DNA from: Nocardioides sp. InS609-2
GTDB lineage: Bacteria; Actinomycetota; Actinomycetes; Propionibacteriales; Nocardioidaceae
DNA: 64,000 nucleotides
Assembly (NCBI RefSeq): GCF_023208195.1
Contig: NZ_CP060034.1
Coordinates: 868,001 to 932,000, forward strand
Reading direction: 5' to 3'
Shown here: one piece after another, positions 16,231 to 26,641 of the stretch
Position numbering within the stretch: the first letter of the stretch is position 1
Layout of the letters: every line of letters starts with the position of its first letter
The notes under the pieces: model-generated
What the model saw: the letters and a program-made list of their open reading frames with translations, nothing else
Databases searched by the model: none
What the model was told of the DNA's origin: nothing
Position numbers and translations under genes: made by a program

Positions 16231-16844
16231 ACCTCCTGCTCGCCCTCGTCGAGGGCGTAGCCGCGCTCGCGGACCCGGACCAGCTGGGCGAGGAACTCGT
16301 CGACGGTGGTCAGCGTGTGCGATGTGTGCCGGGGCAGGCCGGTGCGGGCCAACAGTGCGCGTACGTCGTCCTCCGATGACACCGAGAGCAGCGCCTTGCC
16401 GACCGCGGTGCAGTGCGGGTGCACCCGTCGCCCGACCTCGGTGAACATCCGCATCGAGTGCCTTCCCGGCACCTGCGCGACGTAGGCGACCCGATCACCG
16501 TCGAGCATGGCCAGGTTGGCGGTCTCGCCGAGGGCGTCGGCGACCCGGCCGAGCACCCGCTCGGCACCGGCACCGGCACCGACCATCGAGTTGGCCGAGG
16601 CGCCGAGCGGCACGAGCCGGAACCCGAGGGCGTACCGGCGGTTGGGCGTCTGCCGCATGTAACCCCGGTCGACGAGCGTGCGGAGCAGCCGGTGGGCGGT
16701 TGGCAGGGGTGCGTCGGCCGCGACAGCGATCTCACCGATCGTCAGCGCGCCGCCACGGGCAGCGACGACCTCGAGCAGGTCGAGGCCCGGCACCGACTGC
16801 ACCCCACCACTGGGGCGATGCACGGTGTGGTCCCGCTCGGACAT
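16227..16844 (-). CDS. IclR family regulator of the glycolate locus, C-terminally truncated
   Basis: About 205 residues. The N-terminal winged helix (GGALTIGEIAVAADAPLPTAHRLLRTLVDRGYM) is followed by the IclR effector domain, with HPHCTAVGKALLS and RVRERGYALDEGEQEV. Family members continue after EQEV with a GVRC-type strand and some 45-50 residues more; here a stop follows at once. The truncation coincides with the azlC breakpoint. It probably bound the operator at 16930 and controlled the divergent glcB operon; loss of part of the ligand domain may leave DNA binding intact but change the response. An upstream GTG at 16889 is a possible start; the ATG at 16844 is preferred. Confidence 0.7.
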   Translation of the reverse strand: MSERDHTVHRPSGGVQSVPGLDLLEVVAARGGALTIGEIAVAADAPLPTAHRLLRTLVDRGYMRQTPNRRYALGFRLVPLGASANSMVGAGAGAERVLGRVADALGETANLAMLDGDRVAYVAQVPGRHSMRMFTEVGRRVHPHCTAVGKALLSVSSEDDVRALLARTGLPRHTSHTLTTVDEFLAQLVRVRERGYALDEGEQEV

Positions 16845-16882
16845 GAGGCCCCCATGACTGCTCGGTGCGGCCCGGCGACGGT

Positions 16883-16911
16883 TTGACACCGGAGCGCGTG
16901 TTCCATACTTT
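16883..16911 (+). promoter_or_regulatory. Promoter of the glc operon
   Basis: TTGACA at 16883-16888 and TACTTT at 16906-16911 with a 17-base spacer. Transcription should start near 16918, about 60 bases before the glcB ATG. A half-site-like TTTCCAATATTG overlaps the -10. Confidence 0.65.
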
Positions 16912-16929
16912 CCAATATTGACTTACGAT

Positions 16930-16948
16930 GTTTCCACATTGCGGAAAC
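16930..16948. promoter_or_regulatory. IclR-type operator
   Basis: GTTTCCACATTGCGGAAAC: perfect 6-bp arms (GTTTCC/GGAAAC) around a 7-base centre, the shape of IclR-family operators (TTCC..ATTGCGGAA). It lies about 12-30 bases downstream of the predicted transcription start, a position where bound protein would block elongation. Confidence 0.65.
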
Positions 16949-16977
16949 TCCGGCAGGGTTCTTCGTCAGGGAGTGGC

Positions 16978-19170
16978 ATGGAAGAGCGTATACAGACCGG
17001 CGGACTCAGCGTCGCCGAGAGCCTCCACCGGTTCGTGGAAGAGGAGGCCCTGCCCGGGTCGGGTGTCGACCCGCAGGCGTTCTGGGACGGCGCCGCAGCG
17101 ATCGTTCACGACCTGGCGCCGCGCAACGGCGAGCTGCTGGGTCGCCGCCAGGAGCTCCAGTCCCGGATCGACGACTGGCACCGTGAGCACCCCGGCACGC
17201 CGGACACCGAGGCGTACGCCGCGTTCCTGCGCGAGATCGGCTACCTCCTCGACGAGCCCGCCGACGTGGCCGTCACCACCGCCGACGTGGACGACGAGGT
17301 GGCCTCCATCGCCGGCCCCCAGCTGGTGGTCCCCCTGCTCAACGCCCGCTTCGCGACCAACGCCGTCAACGCCCGGTGGGGCTCGCTGTACGACGCGCTC
17401 TACGGCACCGACGTCATCTCGCAGGAGGGCGACCTCGCCCCCGGCGAGGGTTACAACAAGGTCCGCGGTGACGAGGTCATCGCCCGCGCGAGGGCCTTCC
17501 TCGACGAGCACTTCTCGCTGGCCTCCGGCTCGCACGCCGACGCCGCGTCGTACGCCGTCGACGACGACGGGCTGGCCGTGACCGTCAAGGACGACGTCGT
17601 GCGGCTCGCCGACCCTTCGCAGCTGGTCGGCTTCCGCGGCACTGCCGAGGCGCCCGAGGCCGTGCTGCTGGTGCACCATCACCTGCACGTCGAGATCCAG
17701 GTCGACCACGACGACGCGGTCGGGTCCACCGACGCTGCCGGGGTCAAGGACCTCCTGCTCGAGTCGGCCGTCTCCACGATCATGGACCTCGAGGACTCCG
17801 TGGCCGCCGTCGACGCCCACGACAAGGTGCTCGGCTATCGCAACTGGCTGCACCTCAACGACGGAACGCTCTCCGAGGAGGTCACCAAGGGCGGGAAGAC
17901 CTTCACCCGCTCGATGAACCCCGACCGCACCTACTCCACGACCTCCGGCGCGGACGTCACGCTGCGCGGCCGGTCGCTGCTGTTCATCCGCCAGGTCGGT
18001 CACCTGATGACCACCGACGCGGTGCTCGACCGCGACGGCAACGAGGTGCCCGAGGGCATCCTCGACGCGATCATGACCGCGCTCGGCAGTCTCAAGGACC
18101 TGGGCGGGCCGTCGCAGCTTGCCAACTCGCGCACCGGCTCGATGTATGTCGTGAAACCGAAGATGCACGGCCCCGACGAGGTCGCCTTCGCCGTCGAGCT
18201 CTTCGGCCGGGTGGAGGAGCTGCTCGGACTGCCACGGCTGACCATCAAGGTCGGGATCATGGACGAGGAGCGGCGTACGTCGCTGAACCTCAAGGCCTGC
18301 ATCAACGAGGCCCGCGAGCGGGTCGCGTTCATCAACACCGGCTTCCTCGACCGCACGGGCGACGAGATCCACACCTCCATGCAGGCGGGCGCGGTCGTAC
18401 GCAAGAACGACATGAAGGGCGAGACCTGGATCAAGGCCTACGAGGACCTCAACGTCGACGTCGGTCTCGAGTGCGGCCTGCTCGGCCGGGCCCAGATCGG
18501 CAAGGGCATGTGGGCCGCGCCCGACAGCCTCGCCGACATGTACGAGACCAAGATCGGTCACCCGAAGGCCGGGGCCAGCTGTGCCTGGGTGCCCTCCCCC
18601 ACGGCCGCGACCGTGCATGCGCTGCACTACCACCGGGTCGACGTGCACGCCCGGCAGGAGGAGCTCCAGCAGGGCGGTCGGCGCACCGAGCGCGACCTGC
18701 TGCTGCGGGTGCCGCTCGGCGACCCGGACTCCTGGTCGGCCGACGACCGGCAGGCCGAGATCGACAACAACCTGCAGAGCCTGCTCGGGTACGTCGTCCG
18801 CTGGGTCGACGCGGGTGTCGGCTGCTCCAAGGTGCCCGACATCACCGGTGAGGCCCTGATGGAGGACCGGGCGACCTGTCGGATCTCCGCCCAGCACGTC
18901 AGCAACTGGCTCCACCACGGCGTGGTCACCGAAGCCCAGGTCGACGAGACGCTGCGCCGGATGGCGGCCGTCGTCGACGAGCAGAACGCCGGCGACGCGT
19001 CGTACTCCCCGATGGCGCCGGACTTCGACGGCGATGCCTTCGCGGCAGCCCGGGCCCTGGTCTTCGAGGGGCTCGAGCAGCCCAGTGGCTACACCGAGCC
19101 GATCCTGCACAGCCGTCGTGCTCACCAGAAGTCCACATCCGAGAACTCAGCAGAGAGGACCACCCAGTGA
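16978..19170 (+). CDS. glcB: Malate synthase G
   Basis: A 730-residue cytosolic enzyme that condenses glyoxylate with acetyl-CoA to malate. Length and motifs fit isoform [17 protein letters not shown] early, [18 protein letters not shown] near residues 265-282, [16 protein letters not shown], and [18 protein letters not shown]. The ATG at 16978 has AGGGAG upstream; the open frame reaches further back but that region holds the operator. First gene of glcB-glcG-glcD-glcE-glcF-permease. It removes the glyoxylate made by GlcDEF. Confidence 0.95.
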   Translation: MEERIQTGGLSVAESLHRFVEEEALPGSGVDPQAFWDGAAAIVHDLAPRNGELLGRRQELQSRIDDWHREHPGTPDTEAYAAFLREIGYLLDEPADVAVTTADVDDEVASIAGPQLVVPLLNARFATNAVNARWGSLYDALYGTDVISQEGDLAPGEGYNKVRGDEVIARARAFLDEHFSLASGSHADAASYAVDDDGLAVTVKDDVVRLADPSQLVGFRGTAEAPEAVLLVHHHLHVEIQVDHDDAVGSTDAAGVKDLLLESAVSTIMDLEDSVAAVDAHDKVLGYRNWLHLNDGTLSEEVTKGGKTFTRSMNPDRTYSTTSGADVTLRGRSLLFIRQVGHLMTTDAVLDRDGNEVPEGILDAIMTALGSLKDLGGPSQLANSRTGSMYVVKPKMHGPDEVAFAVELFGRVEELLGLPRLTIKVGIMDEERRTSLNLKACINEARERVAFINTGFLDRTGDEIHTSMQAGAVVRKNDMKGETWIKAYEDLNVDVGLECGLLGRAQIGKGMWAAPDSLADMYETKIGHPKAGASCAWVPSPTAATVHALHYHRVDVHARQEELQQGGRRTERDLLLRVPLGDPDSWSADDRQAEIDNNLQSLLGYVVRWVDAGVGCSKVPDITGEALMEDRATCRISAQHVSNWLHHGVVTEAQVDETLRRMAAVVDEQNAGDASYSPMAPDFDGDAFAAARALVFEGLEQPSGYTEPILHSRRAHQKSTSENSAERTTQ

Positions 19171-19598
19171 CGTCGCTCGACCTGGAGACCGCCCGCACGA
19201 TCATCGCCGGGGCCCGCGCCCACGCGACCTCGGCCGGTTTCAAACCACTGACCGTCGTCGTCCTCGATACCGGGGGCCACGTCGTGGCCGTCGAGCGGGA
19301 GGACGGCTCGTCGATGAAGCGCTTCGAGATCGGCTTCGGCAAGGCGTATGGCGCCCTGTCGCTCGGCATGGGGTCGCGCTCCATCATGGGCCGCGCCGAG
19401 CAGCAGCCCTACTTCATCGCGGCAGTCGCCTCCGCCGTGGGCGGCTCGCTGGTCCCCGTGCCTGGTGGGGTCCTCGTCCGGGATGCGGGTGGCGATCTGG
19501 TCGGCGCGGTGGGCGTCACCGGTGACACCTCCGACAACGACGAGGCCGCGGCGGTGGCCGGCATCGAGAGCGCCGACCTGACTGCCCAGCCCGACTGA
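19167..19598 (+). CDS. glcG: GlcG/HbpS family protein
   Basis: A 143-residue protein of the GlcG/HbpS (DUF336) family: [39 protein letters not shown] and [16 protein letters not shown]. No signal peptide, so it should stay in the cytoplasm, unlike Streptomyces HbpS. The family is found in glycolate operons with an unclear role; haem or cofactor binding has been reported for some members. GTG start overlaps the glcB stop by 4 bases. Confidence 0.82.
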   Translation: MTSLDLETARTIIAGARAHATSAGFKPLTVVVLDTGGHVVAVEREDGSSMKRFEIGFGKAYGALSLGMGSRSIMGRAEQQPYFIAAVASAVGGSLVPVPGGVLVRDAGGDLVGAVGVTGDTSDNDEAAAVAGIESADLTAQPD

Positions 19599-19601
19599 GG
19601 C

Positions 19602-21086
19602 GTGCCGGCGATGGCGAGCGACAGCAGCGCGGGCATCTCCAACGTCACCGACGTGGCGCGCCGGTTGCTGCCCGAGGCGGGCGTGATCACCGACCGCGCG
19701 CGGCTGCGGACCTACGAGTGCGACGGCCTGGCGCACTACCGGGTGACCCCGGCGCTCGTCGTCATCCCCGAGGACGCCGCGCAACTGGCCGGCCTGGTGA
19801 AGGCCTGCGCCGAGCACGCGGTGCCGTTCGTGGCCCGTGGCTCCGGCACCGGGCTGTCGGGAGGAGCCCTGCCGCACGCGGAGGGGATCTTGATCGTGAC
19901 CTCGCGGATGCGCGCGATCCGGGAGGTTCGCCGTGACGACCAGCGCGCGGTGGTCGAGCCGGGAGTGATCAACCTCGACGTCACGAGGGCCGCCACCCCG
20001 TACGGCTACTACTATGCGCCGGACCCGTCGAGCCAGCAGATCTGCTCGATCGGCGGCAACGTCGCGGAGAACTCCGGCGGCGCCCACTGCCTCAAATACG
20101 GCTTCACCACCAACCACGTGATCGGCGCCGACTTCGTCACCCCGGACGGCGACACGGTGACGCTCGGCGGCGCGGCCCCGGACTCTCCCGGCTACGACCT
20201 GCTCGGCGCCGTCGTTGGGTCGGAGGGCACCCTCGGCATCGTCACCTCGGCCACGGTCCGGCTGGTCCGGCTGCCCGAGGAGGTGCGCACGATCCTCGTC
20301 GGCTTCAAGACCACCGACCAGGCTGGTGCGGCCACGTCGGCGATCATCTCCGCGGGCATCGTGCCCGCGGCGATCGAGATGATGGACGCGCTGGCCATCG
20401 AGGCGGCGGAGGCTGCGGTGCACTGCAACTACCCCGACGGCGCGGGAGCAGTCCTGGTGATCGAGCTCGACGGCGCTGCCATCGAGGTCGAGCAGGAGTA
20501 CGCCGAGGTCGAGCGGCTGTGCAACGACAACGGCGCCTTCGAGCAGCGGCTGGCCACCGACCCCGCCGAGAGGCAGCTGATCTGGAAGGGCCGCAAGTCG
20601 GCGTTCGCCGCAGTCGGGCGGATCAGCCCCGACTACATCGTCCAGGACGGGGTCATCCCACGCACGGCCCTGCCGGAGGTGCTCAAGGCGATCGCCGACC
20701 TGTCGGCCTCCTCGGGCGTGCGGGTGGCCAACGTCTTCCACGCCGGTGACGGCAACCTGCACCCACTGGTGCTCTTCGACGACGAGGTCGAGGGCGCAGG
20801 CGACGCGGCCGAGACGGTCAGCGGCGCGATCCTCGACCTGTGCATCGAGCACGGTGGCTCCATCACCGGCGAGCACGGCGTCGGGATGGACAAGGCCAAG
20901 TACATGCCCCGGATGTACACCGACGAGGACCTCGACACGATGCAGCTGGTGCGGTGCGCCTTCGACCCGCAGAACATCTCCAACCCCGGCAAGGTCTTCC
21001 CAACACCGCGTCTCTGCGGGGAGGTGCCCGGACGACACAAGGGCGCCCACCCTCTGCAGGAGGCCGGCGTCGCGGAGGTCTTCTGA
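19602..21086 (+). CDS. glcD: Glycolate oxidase FAD subunit GlcD
   Basis: A 494-residue FAD-binding (PCMH) oxidoreductase. The FAD site includes VARGSGTGLSGGALP near 82-96 and the NVAENSGGAHCLKYG loop, with the C-terminal cap carrying HAGDGNLHPLV and TGEHGVGMDKAKYM, typical of glycolate/lactate dehydrogenases. With GlcE and GlcF it oxidises glycolate (or a similar 2-hydroxy acid) to glyoxylate at the membrane. GTG start, 3 bases after glcG. The stop overlaps the glcE ATG by one base. Confidence 0.9.
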   Translation: MPAMASDSSAGISNVTDVARRLLPEAGVITDRARLRTYECDGLAHYRVTPALVVIPEDAAQLAGLVKACAEHAVPFVARGSGTGLSGGALPHAEGILIVTSRMRAIREVRRDDQRAVVEPGVINLDVTRAATPYGYYYAPDPSSQQICSIGGNVAENSGGAHCLKYGFTTNHVIGADFVTPDGDTVTLGGAAPDSPGYDLLGAVVGSEGTLGIVTSATVRLVRLPEEVRTILVGFKTTDQAGAATSAIISAGIVPAAIEMMDALAIEAAEAAVHCNYPDGAGAVLVIELDGAAIEVEQEYAEVERLCNDNGAFEQRLATDPAERQLIWKGRKSAFAAVGRISPDYIVQDGVIPRTALPEVLKAIADLSASSGVRVANVFHAGDGNLHPLVLFDDEVEGAGDAAETVSGAILDLCIEHGGSITGEHGVGMDKAKYMPRMYTDEDLDTMQLVRCAFDPQNISNPGKVFPTPRLCGEVPGRHKGAHPLQEAGVAEVF

Positions 21087-22342
21087 TGACGACCGACACG
21101 ATCGAGGCCGCCGCCCGCGAGGCGGTCACCTCCGCCTGCGCGGACGTGCGCGACGCTGAGCAGACTGACGACGTCGACGGCGTACGCCCCGGGCTGGTCG
21201 CCCGGCCCGCCGACACCGGGCAGGTCTCGGAGGTCATGAAGGCTTGTGCGGCCCACGATCTGACCGTCGTGCCCCGCGGCCGCGGCACCAAGCTCTCCTG
21301 GGGCCTCGCCCCCACCAGCGCTGACGTGCTGCTCGACCTCAGTGCCCTCGACCAGGTGCTCGATCACGCGGCCGGCGACCTGATCGTCGCCGCCCAGGCC
21401 GGTGCCCTGCTCCACGACGTGCAGCAGGTCGTCGGTGAGGCCGGCCAGCGGCTCGCGCTCGACGAAACCGTCCCGGGCTCCACGATCGGCGGAGTGCTTG
21501 GCGCCAACACGAGCGGCCCACGCCGTACGGCGACCGGCACGGCACGCGACCTGCTCATCGGCATCACGATGGTGCGTGCCGACGGGGTCGTGGCCAAGGC
21601 CGGTGGACGCGTGGTCAAGAACGTCGCGGGCTACGACATCGGCAAGCTGATGATCGGGTCGCGCGGCACGCTTGGCGTGATCACCGACGCGACCTTCCGG
21701 CTCCACCCCGTGCCGGCCGCACACCGCTGGGTCAGCGTGCCCGTCGCCGACCCGGCCCGGGCGCTGACCGTCGCGCAGGCGGCCGTGCACTCACAGGTCG
21801 TCCCGACTGCCATCGAGGTCGAGTGGGCCGACGGCACCGGCACTCTCCACGTGCTGCTCGAGGGGCATGTCGACGGCGTGGCCGGCCGGGCCGAGGCGCT
21901 GCGCTCGCTGCTCGGTGCCGAGGCGACCGAGTCGGAGGACGCGCCGGCCGATGGGGCGACGTACCCCTGGGACGTGACGGCCACCGCTGACCGCCGCAGC
22001 ACGGCGCTCAAGCTGACCTTCGTGCTCTCGGGTCTCGCCGACGTGCTCGCCGCGGCCGCCGACACCGGCGCCACGCTGCGCGGCTCCGCCGGCTCCGGTG
22101 TCGTGTACGCCGCGTTGGACCCGGACACCGCCGTCGGCGACGTGAGCATCGCGCTCGAACGCCTGCGCAACGCCTGCACTGCCCAGGGCGGCACGACCGT
22201 CGTGGTCGACGCACCCGCTGCGGTGAAGTCCGCGGTCGACGCGTGGGGACCGATCCCGGCGCTCGACCTGATGCGCCGCGTCAAGGACCAGTTCGACCCC
22301 GACTACCGGCTCGCGCCGGGCCGCTTCGTGGGAGGCATCTGA
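21086..22342 (+). CDS. glcE: Glycolate oxidase FAD-binding subunit GlcE
   Basis: A 418-residue subunit with the same PCMH fold as GlcD but a shorter cap. VVPRGRGTKLSWGLAP and GVLGANTSGPRRTATGTARD line the FAD pocket, and the KNVAGYDIGKLMIGSRGTLG motif is typical of GlcE. It overlaps both neighbours by a single base (TGATG on both sides), indicating tightly coupled translation of the three oxidase subunits. Confidence 0.9.
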   Translation: MTTDTIEAAAREAVTSACADVRDAEQTDDVDGVRPGLVARPADTGQVSEVMKACAAHDLTVVPRGRGTKLSWGLAPTSADVLLDLSALDQVLDHAAGDLIVAAQAGALLHDVQQVVGEAGQRLALDETVPGSTIGGVLGANTSGPRRTATGTARDLLIGITMVRADGVVAKAGGRVVKNVAGYDIGKLMIGSRGTLGVITDATFRLHPVPAAHRWVSVPVADPARALTVAQAAVHSQVVPTAIEVEWADGTGTLHVLLEGHVDGVAGRAEALRSLLGAEATESEDAPADGATYPWDVTATADRRSTALKLTFVLSGLADVLAAAADTGATLRGSAGSGVVYAALDPDTAVGDVSIALERLRNACTAQGGTTVVVDAPAAVKSAVDAWGPIPALDLMRRVKDQFDPDYRLAPGRFVGGI

Positions 22343-23742
22343 TGAGCACCACCGAGCACGACACCGACGGCACGCTCGGCGAGATGGGCGGCGTCATCGA
22401 GCCCGTCGACTGGGGCACCCCCGCGCCCCACGGCGCCTTCGACGACCACAACCCGCCCGACGCCGCCCTCATCGGCGACTGCGTGCACTGCGGTTTCTGC
22501 CTGCCGACCTGCCCGACGTACGTGCTGTGGGGCGAGGAGATGGACTCCCCGCGCGGCCGGATCTACCTGATGAAGGAAGGCCTCGAGGGCGAGGCGATGA
22601 CCGACTCGATGGTCGGCCACTTCGACGCCTGCCTTGGCTGCATGGCGTGCGTCACCGCGTGCCCGTCCGGCGTGCAGTACGACACCCTCATCGAGCAGAC
22701 GCGCGCCCAGGTCGAGCGCAACTACGACCGGTCGCCCCGGGACAAGGCACTGCGGGGCTTGATCTTCTCGCTCTTCCCGCACCCGAAGCGGCTGAGGCTG
22801 CTGCGCGGACCACTCCGGGCGCTGCAGGCCACCGGCCTGGACAGCGCGATGCGACGCACCGGACTGCTCGACCGGTTCGCACCCCAGCTGGCCGCGATGG
22901 AGAGCCTGGCTCCCCGACTCGGCCGTCCCGAACCACTGCCGGCGTACATCCACGCCACCGGCGCCCGCCGCATGGTCGTGGGCCTGCTGACCGGGTGCGT
23001 CCAGGGCGCGTTCTTCCCCGGGGTGAACTCCGCGACCGCGCGGGTGCTGCGCGCCGAGGGCTGTGACGTCGTCGTACCGAAGTCGCAGGGCTGCTGCGGC
23101 GCGCTGTCGGTGCACAACGGCCGCGAGCAGGAGGCGCAGAAGTTCGCTCGCGCCCTCATCGACTCATTCGACGCCAGCGGCGTCGGGCGCATCGTGGTCA
23201 ACGCCGCCGGGTGCGGCTCCTCGATGAAGGAGTACGCCGCCCTGCTGGCCGACGACCCGGCGTACGCCGAGCGCGCGAAGGCCTTCGCCGAGAAGGTCCG
23301 CGACATCTCCGAGATCCTCGACGAGCTCGGCCCGGTCGCCCCGCGCCATCCCCTGGAGATGACCATCGCCTACCACGACGCCTGCCACCTCGCGCATGCC
23401 CAGGGCGTGCGCGCGGAACCACGACGGCTGCTCGAGGCCATCCCCGGCCTCGAGCTGAAGGAGATCGCCGAGGCCGAGCTGTGCTGCGGCTCGGCCGGCA
23501 TCTACAACATCACCAACCCCGAGCCCGCCCGCGAGCTCGGGGACCGCAAGGCACGAAACATCGTCGCCACCGGGGCCCAGGTGCTGGTCACCGCCAACCC
23601 CGGCTGCCTGATGCAGGTGACCTCGGCGATCCAGCGCCACGCCAAGTCTCAGGGAGGCCACCCGATGGGGATGGCCCACACGATCGAGGTGCTCGACGCC
23701 TCGATCCAGGGCGCCCCCGCCAGCACGTTCACCACCGCCTAG
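22342..23742 (+). CDS. glcF: Glycolate oxidase iron-sulfur subunit GlcF
   Basis: A 466-residue electron-transfer subunit. Two 4Fe-4S motifs lie near the N-terminus: Cys47/50/53/57 (CVHCGFCLPTCP) and Cys97/100/103/107 (CLGCMACVTACP). Two CCG domains follow, with GCCGALSVHNG and ELCCGSAGIYN. It should pass electrons from the flavin subunits to the quinone pool. Third gene of the oxidase and 28 bases before the permease. Confidence 0.92.
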   Translation: MSTTEHDTDGTLGEMGGVIEPVDWGTPAPHGAFDDHNPPDAALIGDCVHCGFCLPTCPTYVLWGEEMDSPRGRIYLMKEGLEGEAMTDSMVGHFDACLGCMACVTACPSGVQYDTLIEQTRAQVERNYDRSPRDKALRGLIFSLFPHPKRLRLLRGPLRALQATGLDSAMRRTGLLDRFAPQLAAMESLAPRLGRPEPLPAYIHATGARRMVVGLLTGCVQGAFFPGVNSATARVLRAEGCDVVVPKSQGCCGALSVHNGREQEAQKFARALIDSFDASGVGRIVVNAAGCGSSMKEYAALLADDPAYAERAKAFAEKVRDISEILDELGPVAPRHPLEMTIAYHDACHLAHAQGVRAEPRRLLEAIPGLELKEIAEAELCCGSAGIYNITNPEPARELGDRKARNIVATGAQVLVTANPGCLMQVTSAIQRHAKSQGGHPMGMAHTIEVLDASIQGAPASTFTTA

Positions 23743-23770
23743 CCCCACTCACCCACCATCGGGAGAAGTC

Positions 23771-25516
23771 ATGTTCCAACAGAATTTCTCACCGGTCGGC
23801 GACTCGCTGGCCCTGTCCGCCCTGTGCGCCGCCATCCCCCTGGTGACGCTCTTCGTGCTCCTCGGGGGTCTCCGCGTCAAGGCGTGGGTGGCCGGCCTGA
23901 TCTCGCTCGGGGTGGCTCTCGTGGTCGCGATCGCGCTGTTCGAGATGCCCGTCGGTCAGGCCCTCCTCGCCGGCACCGAGGGCGCGGCGTTCGGCTTCTT
24001 CCCGATCCTGTGGATCGTGATCAACGCGATCTGGGTCTACAACCTCACCGTCGCCTCCGGGCACTTCGACGTGTTGCGGCGTTCGTTCGAGAAGGTCAGT
24101 CCCGACCAGCGGATCCAGGCAGTGATCATCGCGTTCTGCTTCGGTGCCCTGCTCGAGGCACTGGCCGGCTTCGGCACCCCGGTCGCGATCACGGTCGTCA
24201 TGCTGATGGCCCTGGGCTTCCGCCCGATCAAGGCCGCCGCGGTGGCCCTGATCGCCAACACAGCACCCGTCGCCTTCGGCGCGCTCGCCACCCCGATCGT
24301 CACCCTGGCCACCGTGTCCTCCGGCGCCAGCGACGACCCGCGCCTCAACCTCGACACCCTGGGCGCCATGGTCGGACGCCAGACGCCGATCCTCGCGATC
24401 ATCGTCCCGCTGGTGCTCGTCTTCGTCGTCGACGGCAAGCGCGGCGTCCGCCAGACGTGGCTGCCCGCCATCGTGTGCGGCGTGACCTTCGGCCTCGCCC
24501 AGTTCGTTGCCAGCAACTACATCTCCGTGCCGCTGGCCGACATCGTCGCGGCCCTCGTGGCTGCTGCCTCCGTCGTGGCGCTGCTGCGCGTGTGGACCCC
24601 GTCCGACGTGCTGACCGCCGACCAGGCCGTGGCCGAGGAAGAGGCGCACGAGCACTCCGGCTCCAGCCGGTCAGCCCGTCGCCGGCCCGACGGTGTCTCC
24701 ACCTCGGTGACGTCGTCGACCGGCCGCGCGGTCGGCTCCGGAAAGGCGTCCGATGCGCCGGTCTCCGACAGTGGAGCCGAGGTGGCCAAGGCCTACGCGC
24801 CGTACCTCGTCATCATCGCGATCTTCTCGATCGTCAACATCCCCGCGGTCAAGGAGTTCCTGGCCGAGAAGCCGTTCACCTACTCCTTCGAGTGGCCGGG
24901 CCTCGATGTCCTCAACCCCAACGGTGACGCCGTGGCCACGACGATCTTCGCGTTCAACTGGATCCCCGCCGCCGGCACGCTGATGATCCTCGCCGGCATC
25001 ATCACGATGCTGATCCTCAAGGTCTCCCCGGGTGATGCGCTGCGCACCTACGGCCGCACCTACGTCGAGCTGAAGTCCGCGATCATCACCGTGATGGCGG
25101 TGCTGGGGCTGGCCTACGTGATGAACCTGTCCGGCCAGACCGGGTCACTCGGCGCCTGGCTCGCCGGCACGGGCGCTGCCTTCGCGATCCTCTCGCCGAT
25201 CCTGGGCTGGCTCGGCGTCGCGGTGACCGGCTCGGACACGTCGGCCAACGCACTCTTCGGTGCACTCCAGGTCCAGACCGCCGCCTCGGCAGGGCTCGAC
25301 CCGGTGCTGATGGCCGCGGCCAACAGCTCCGGCGGCGTGCTCGGCAAGATGGTCAGCCCGCAGAACCTCGCGATCGCGGCTGCCGCCGTGGGTATGGCCG
25401 GCCGGGAAGGCGACATCTTCCGCAAGGTCATCGGCTGGAGCCTGGGCCTGTTGCTGCTGATGTGCATCCTCGTCGCGCTGCAGTCGACTGCGGTGCTCAG
25501 CTGGATGGTGCCCTGA
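23771..25516 (+). CDS. L-lactate/glycolate permease (LctP family)
   Basis: A 581-residue inner membrane transporter with 12 or more hydrophobic helices, including EALAGFGTPVAIT and GVAVTGSDTSANALFG, both typical of LldP/GlcA carriers that import glycolate and lactate with protons. A hydrophilic loop near residues 285-340, rich in Ser, Arg and Glu, is longer than in E. coli. GGGAGAAGTC precedes the ATG. Placement after glcDEF argues for glycolate as the main substrate; lactate cannot be excluded. Confidence 0.88.
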   Translation: MFQQNFSPVGDSLALSALCAAIPLVTLFVLLGGLRVKAWVAGLISLGVALVVAIALFEMPVGQALLAGTEGAAFGFFPILWIVINAIWVYNLTVASGHFDVLRRSFEKVSPDQRIQAVIIAFCFGALLEALAGFGTPVAITVVMLMALGFRPIKAAAVALIANTAPVAFGALATPIVTLATVSSGASDDPRLNLDTLGAMVGRQTPILAIIVPLVLVFVVDGKRGVRQTWLPAIVCGVTFGLAQFVASNYISVPLADIVAALVAAASVVALLRVWTPSDVLTADQAVAEEEAHEHSGSSRSARRRPDGVSTSVTSSTGRAVGSGKASDAPVSDSGAEVAKAYAPYLVIIAIFSIVNIPAVKEFLAEKPFTYSFEWPGLDVLNPNGDAVATTIFAFNWIPAAGTLMILAGIITMLILKVSPGDALRTYGRTYVELKSAIITVMAVLGLAYVMNLSGQTGSLGAWLAGTGAAFAILSPILGWLGVAVTGSDTSANALFGALQVQTAASAGLDPVLMAAANSSGGVLGKMVSPQNLAIAAAAVGMAGREGDIFRKVIGWSLGLLLLMCILVALQSTAVLSWMVP

Positions 25517-25531
25517 TCCAGAAGCGGCCCT

Positions 25532-25771
25532 TCAGCTGGTCGGCCGCACCCTGGTGGACGACGACGTCACCCTCAGCACGCGCAGGCCGTTGTTGGTGCG
25601 TCCATCCGCACGTGGGGTGCCGTCGGCATCGGTGACGGAGCGTCGTACGACGAACTCCTGCCCGTCGGTGGCACGAGCAGCACTCGGGTGGGCGGCCGGG
25701 GCGGCCAGCACGTCGGCGCCAGGACCAGCCGATGGTGCGGCGCCGGCGGAGCCGCCTGCGGCTTCTCGCAC
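25532..25771 (-). CDS. Possible small protein downstream of dapB
   Basis: An open frame of 79 residues begins GTG 18 bases after the dapB stop. Ala/Gly/Pro-rich at first, then EFVVRRSVTDADGTPRADG and NNGLRVLRVTSSS, which look coding-like. No ribosome binding site, no family recognised. It could instead be the remnant of a longer gene, given the disturbed left end of the glc locus. Otherwise the 273 bases between the permease and dapB hold nothing that I can name. Confidence 0.3.
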   Translation of the reverse strand: MREAAGGSAGAAPSAGPGADVLAAPAAHPSAARATDGQEFVVRRSVTDADGTPRADGRTNNGLRVLRVTSSSTRVRPTS

Positions 25772-25789
25772 CGCGAGAACCTGCGCGTC

Positions 25790-26554
<765 letters not shown>

Positions 26555-26641
26555 GCGTCCGGGCGGTCTTCTTCCGCGGGTACGGCGCTGCGGCGAGACC
26601 CATGCCTGACGGCCGGGCGTCGTACATGGCAGGCTGGGGCC

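Noticed and set aside
16966..19125. 719-codon minus-strand frame
   Set aside because: Exact antisense of malate synthase G; shadow frame.
16100..25516. Glycolate locus as an integrated genomic island
   Set aside because: No integrase, tRNA or direct repeat at its ends, and the rest of azlC is not on the right side; a deletion explains the scar better.
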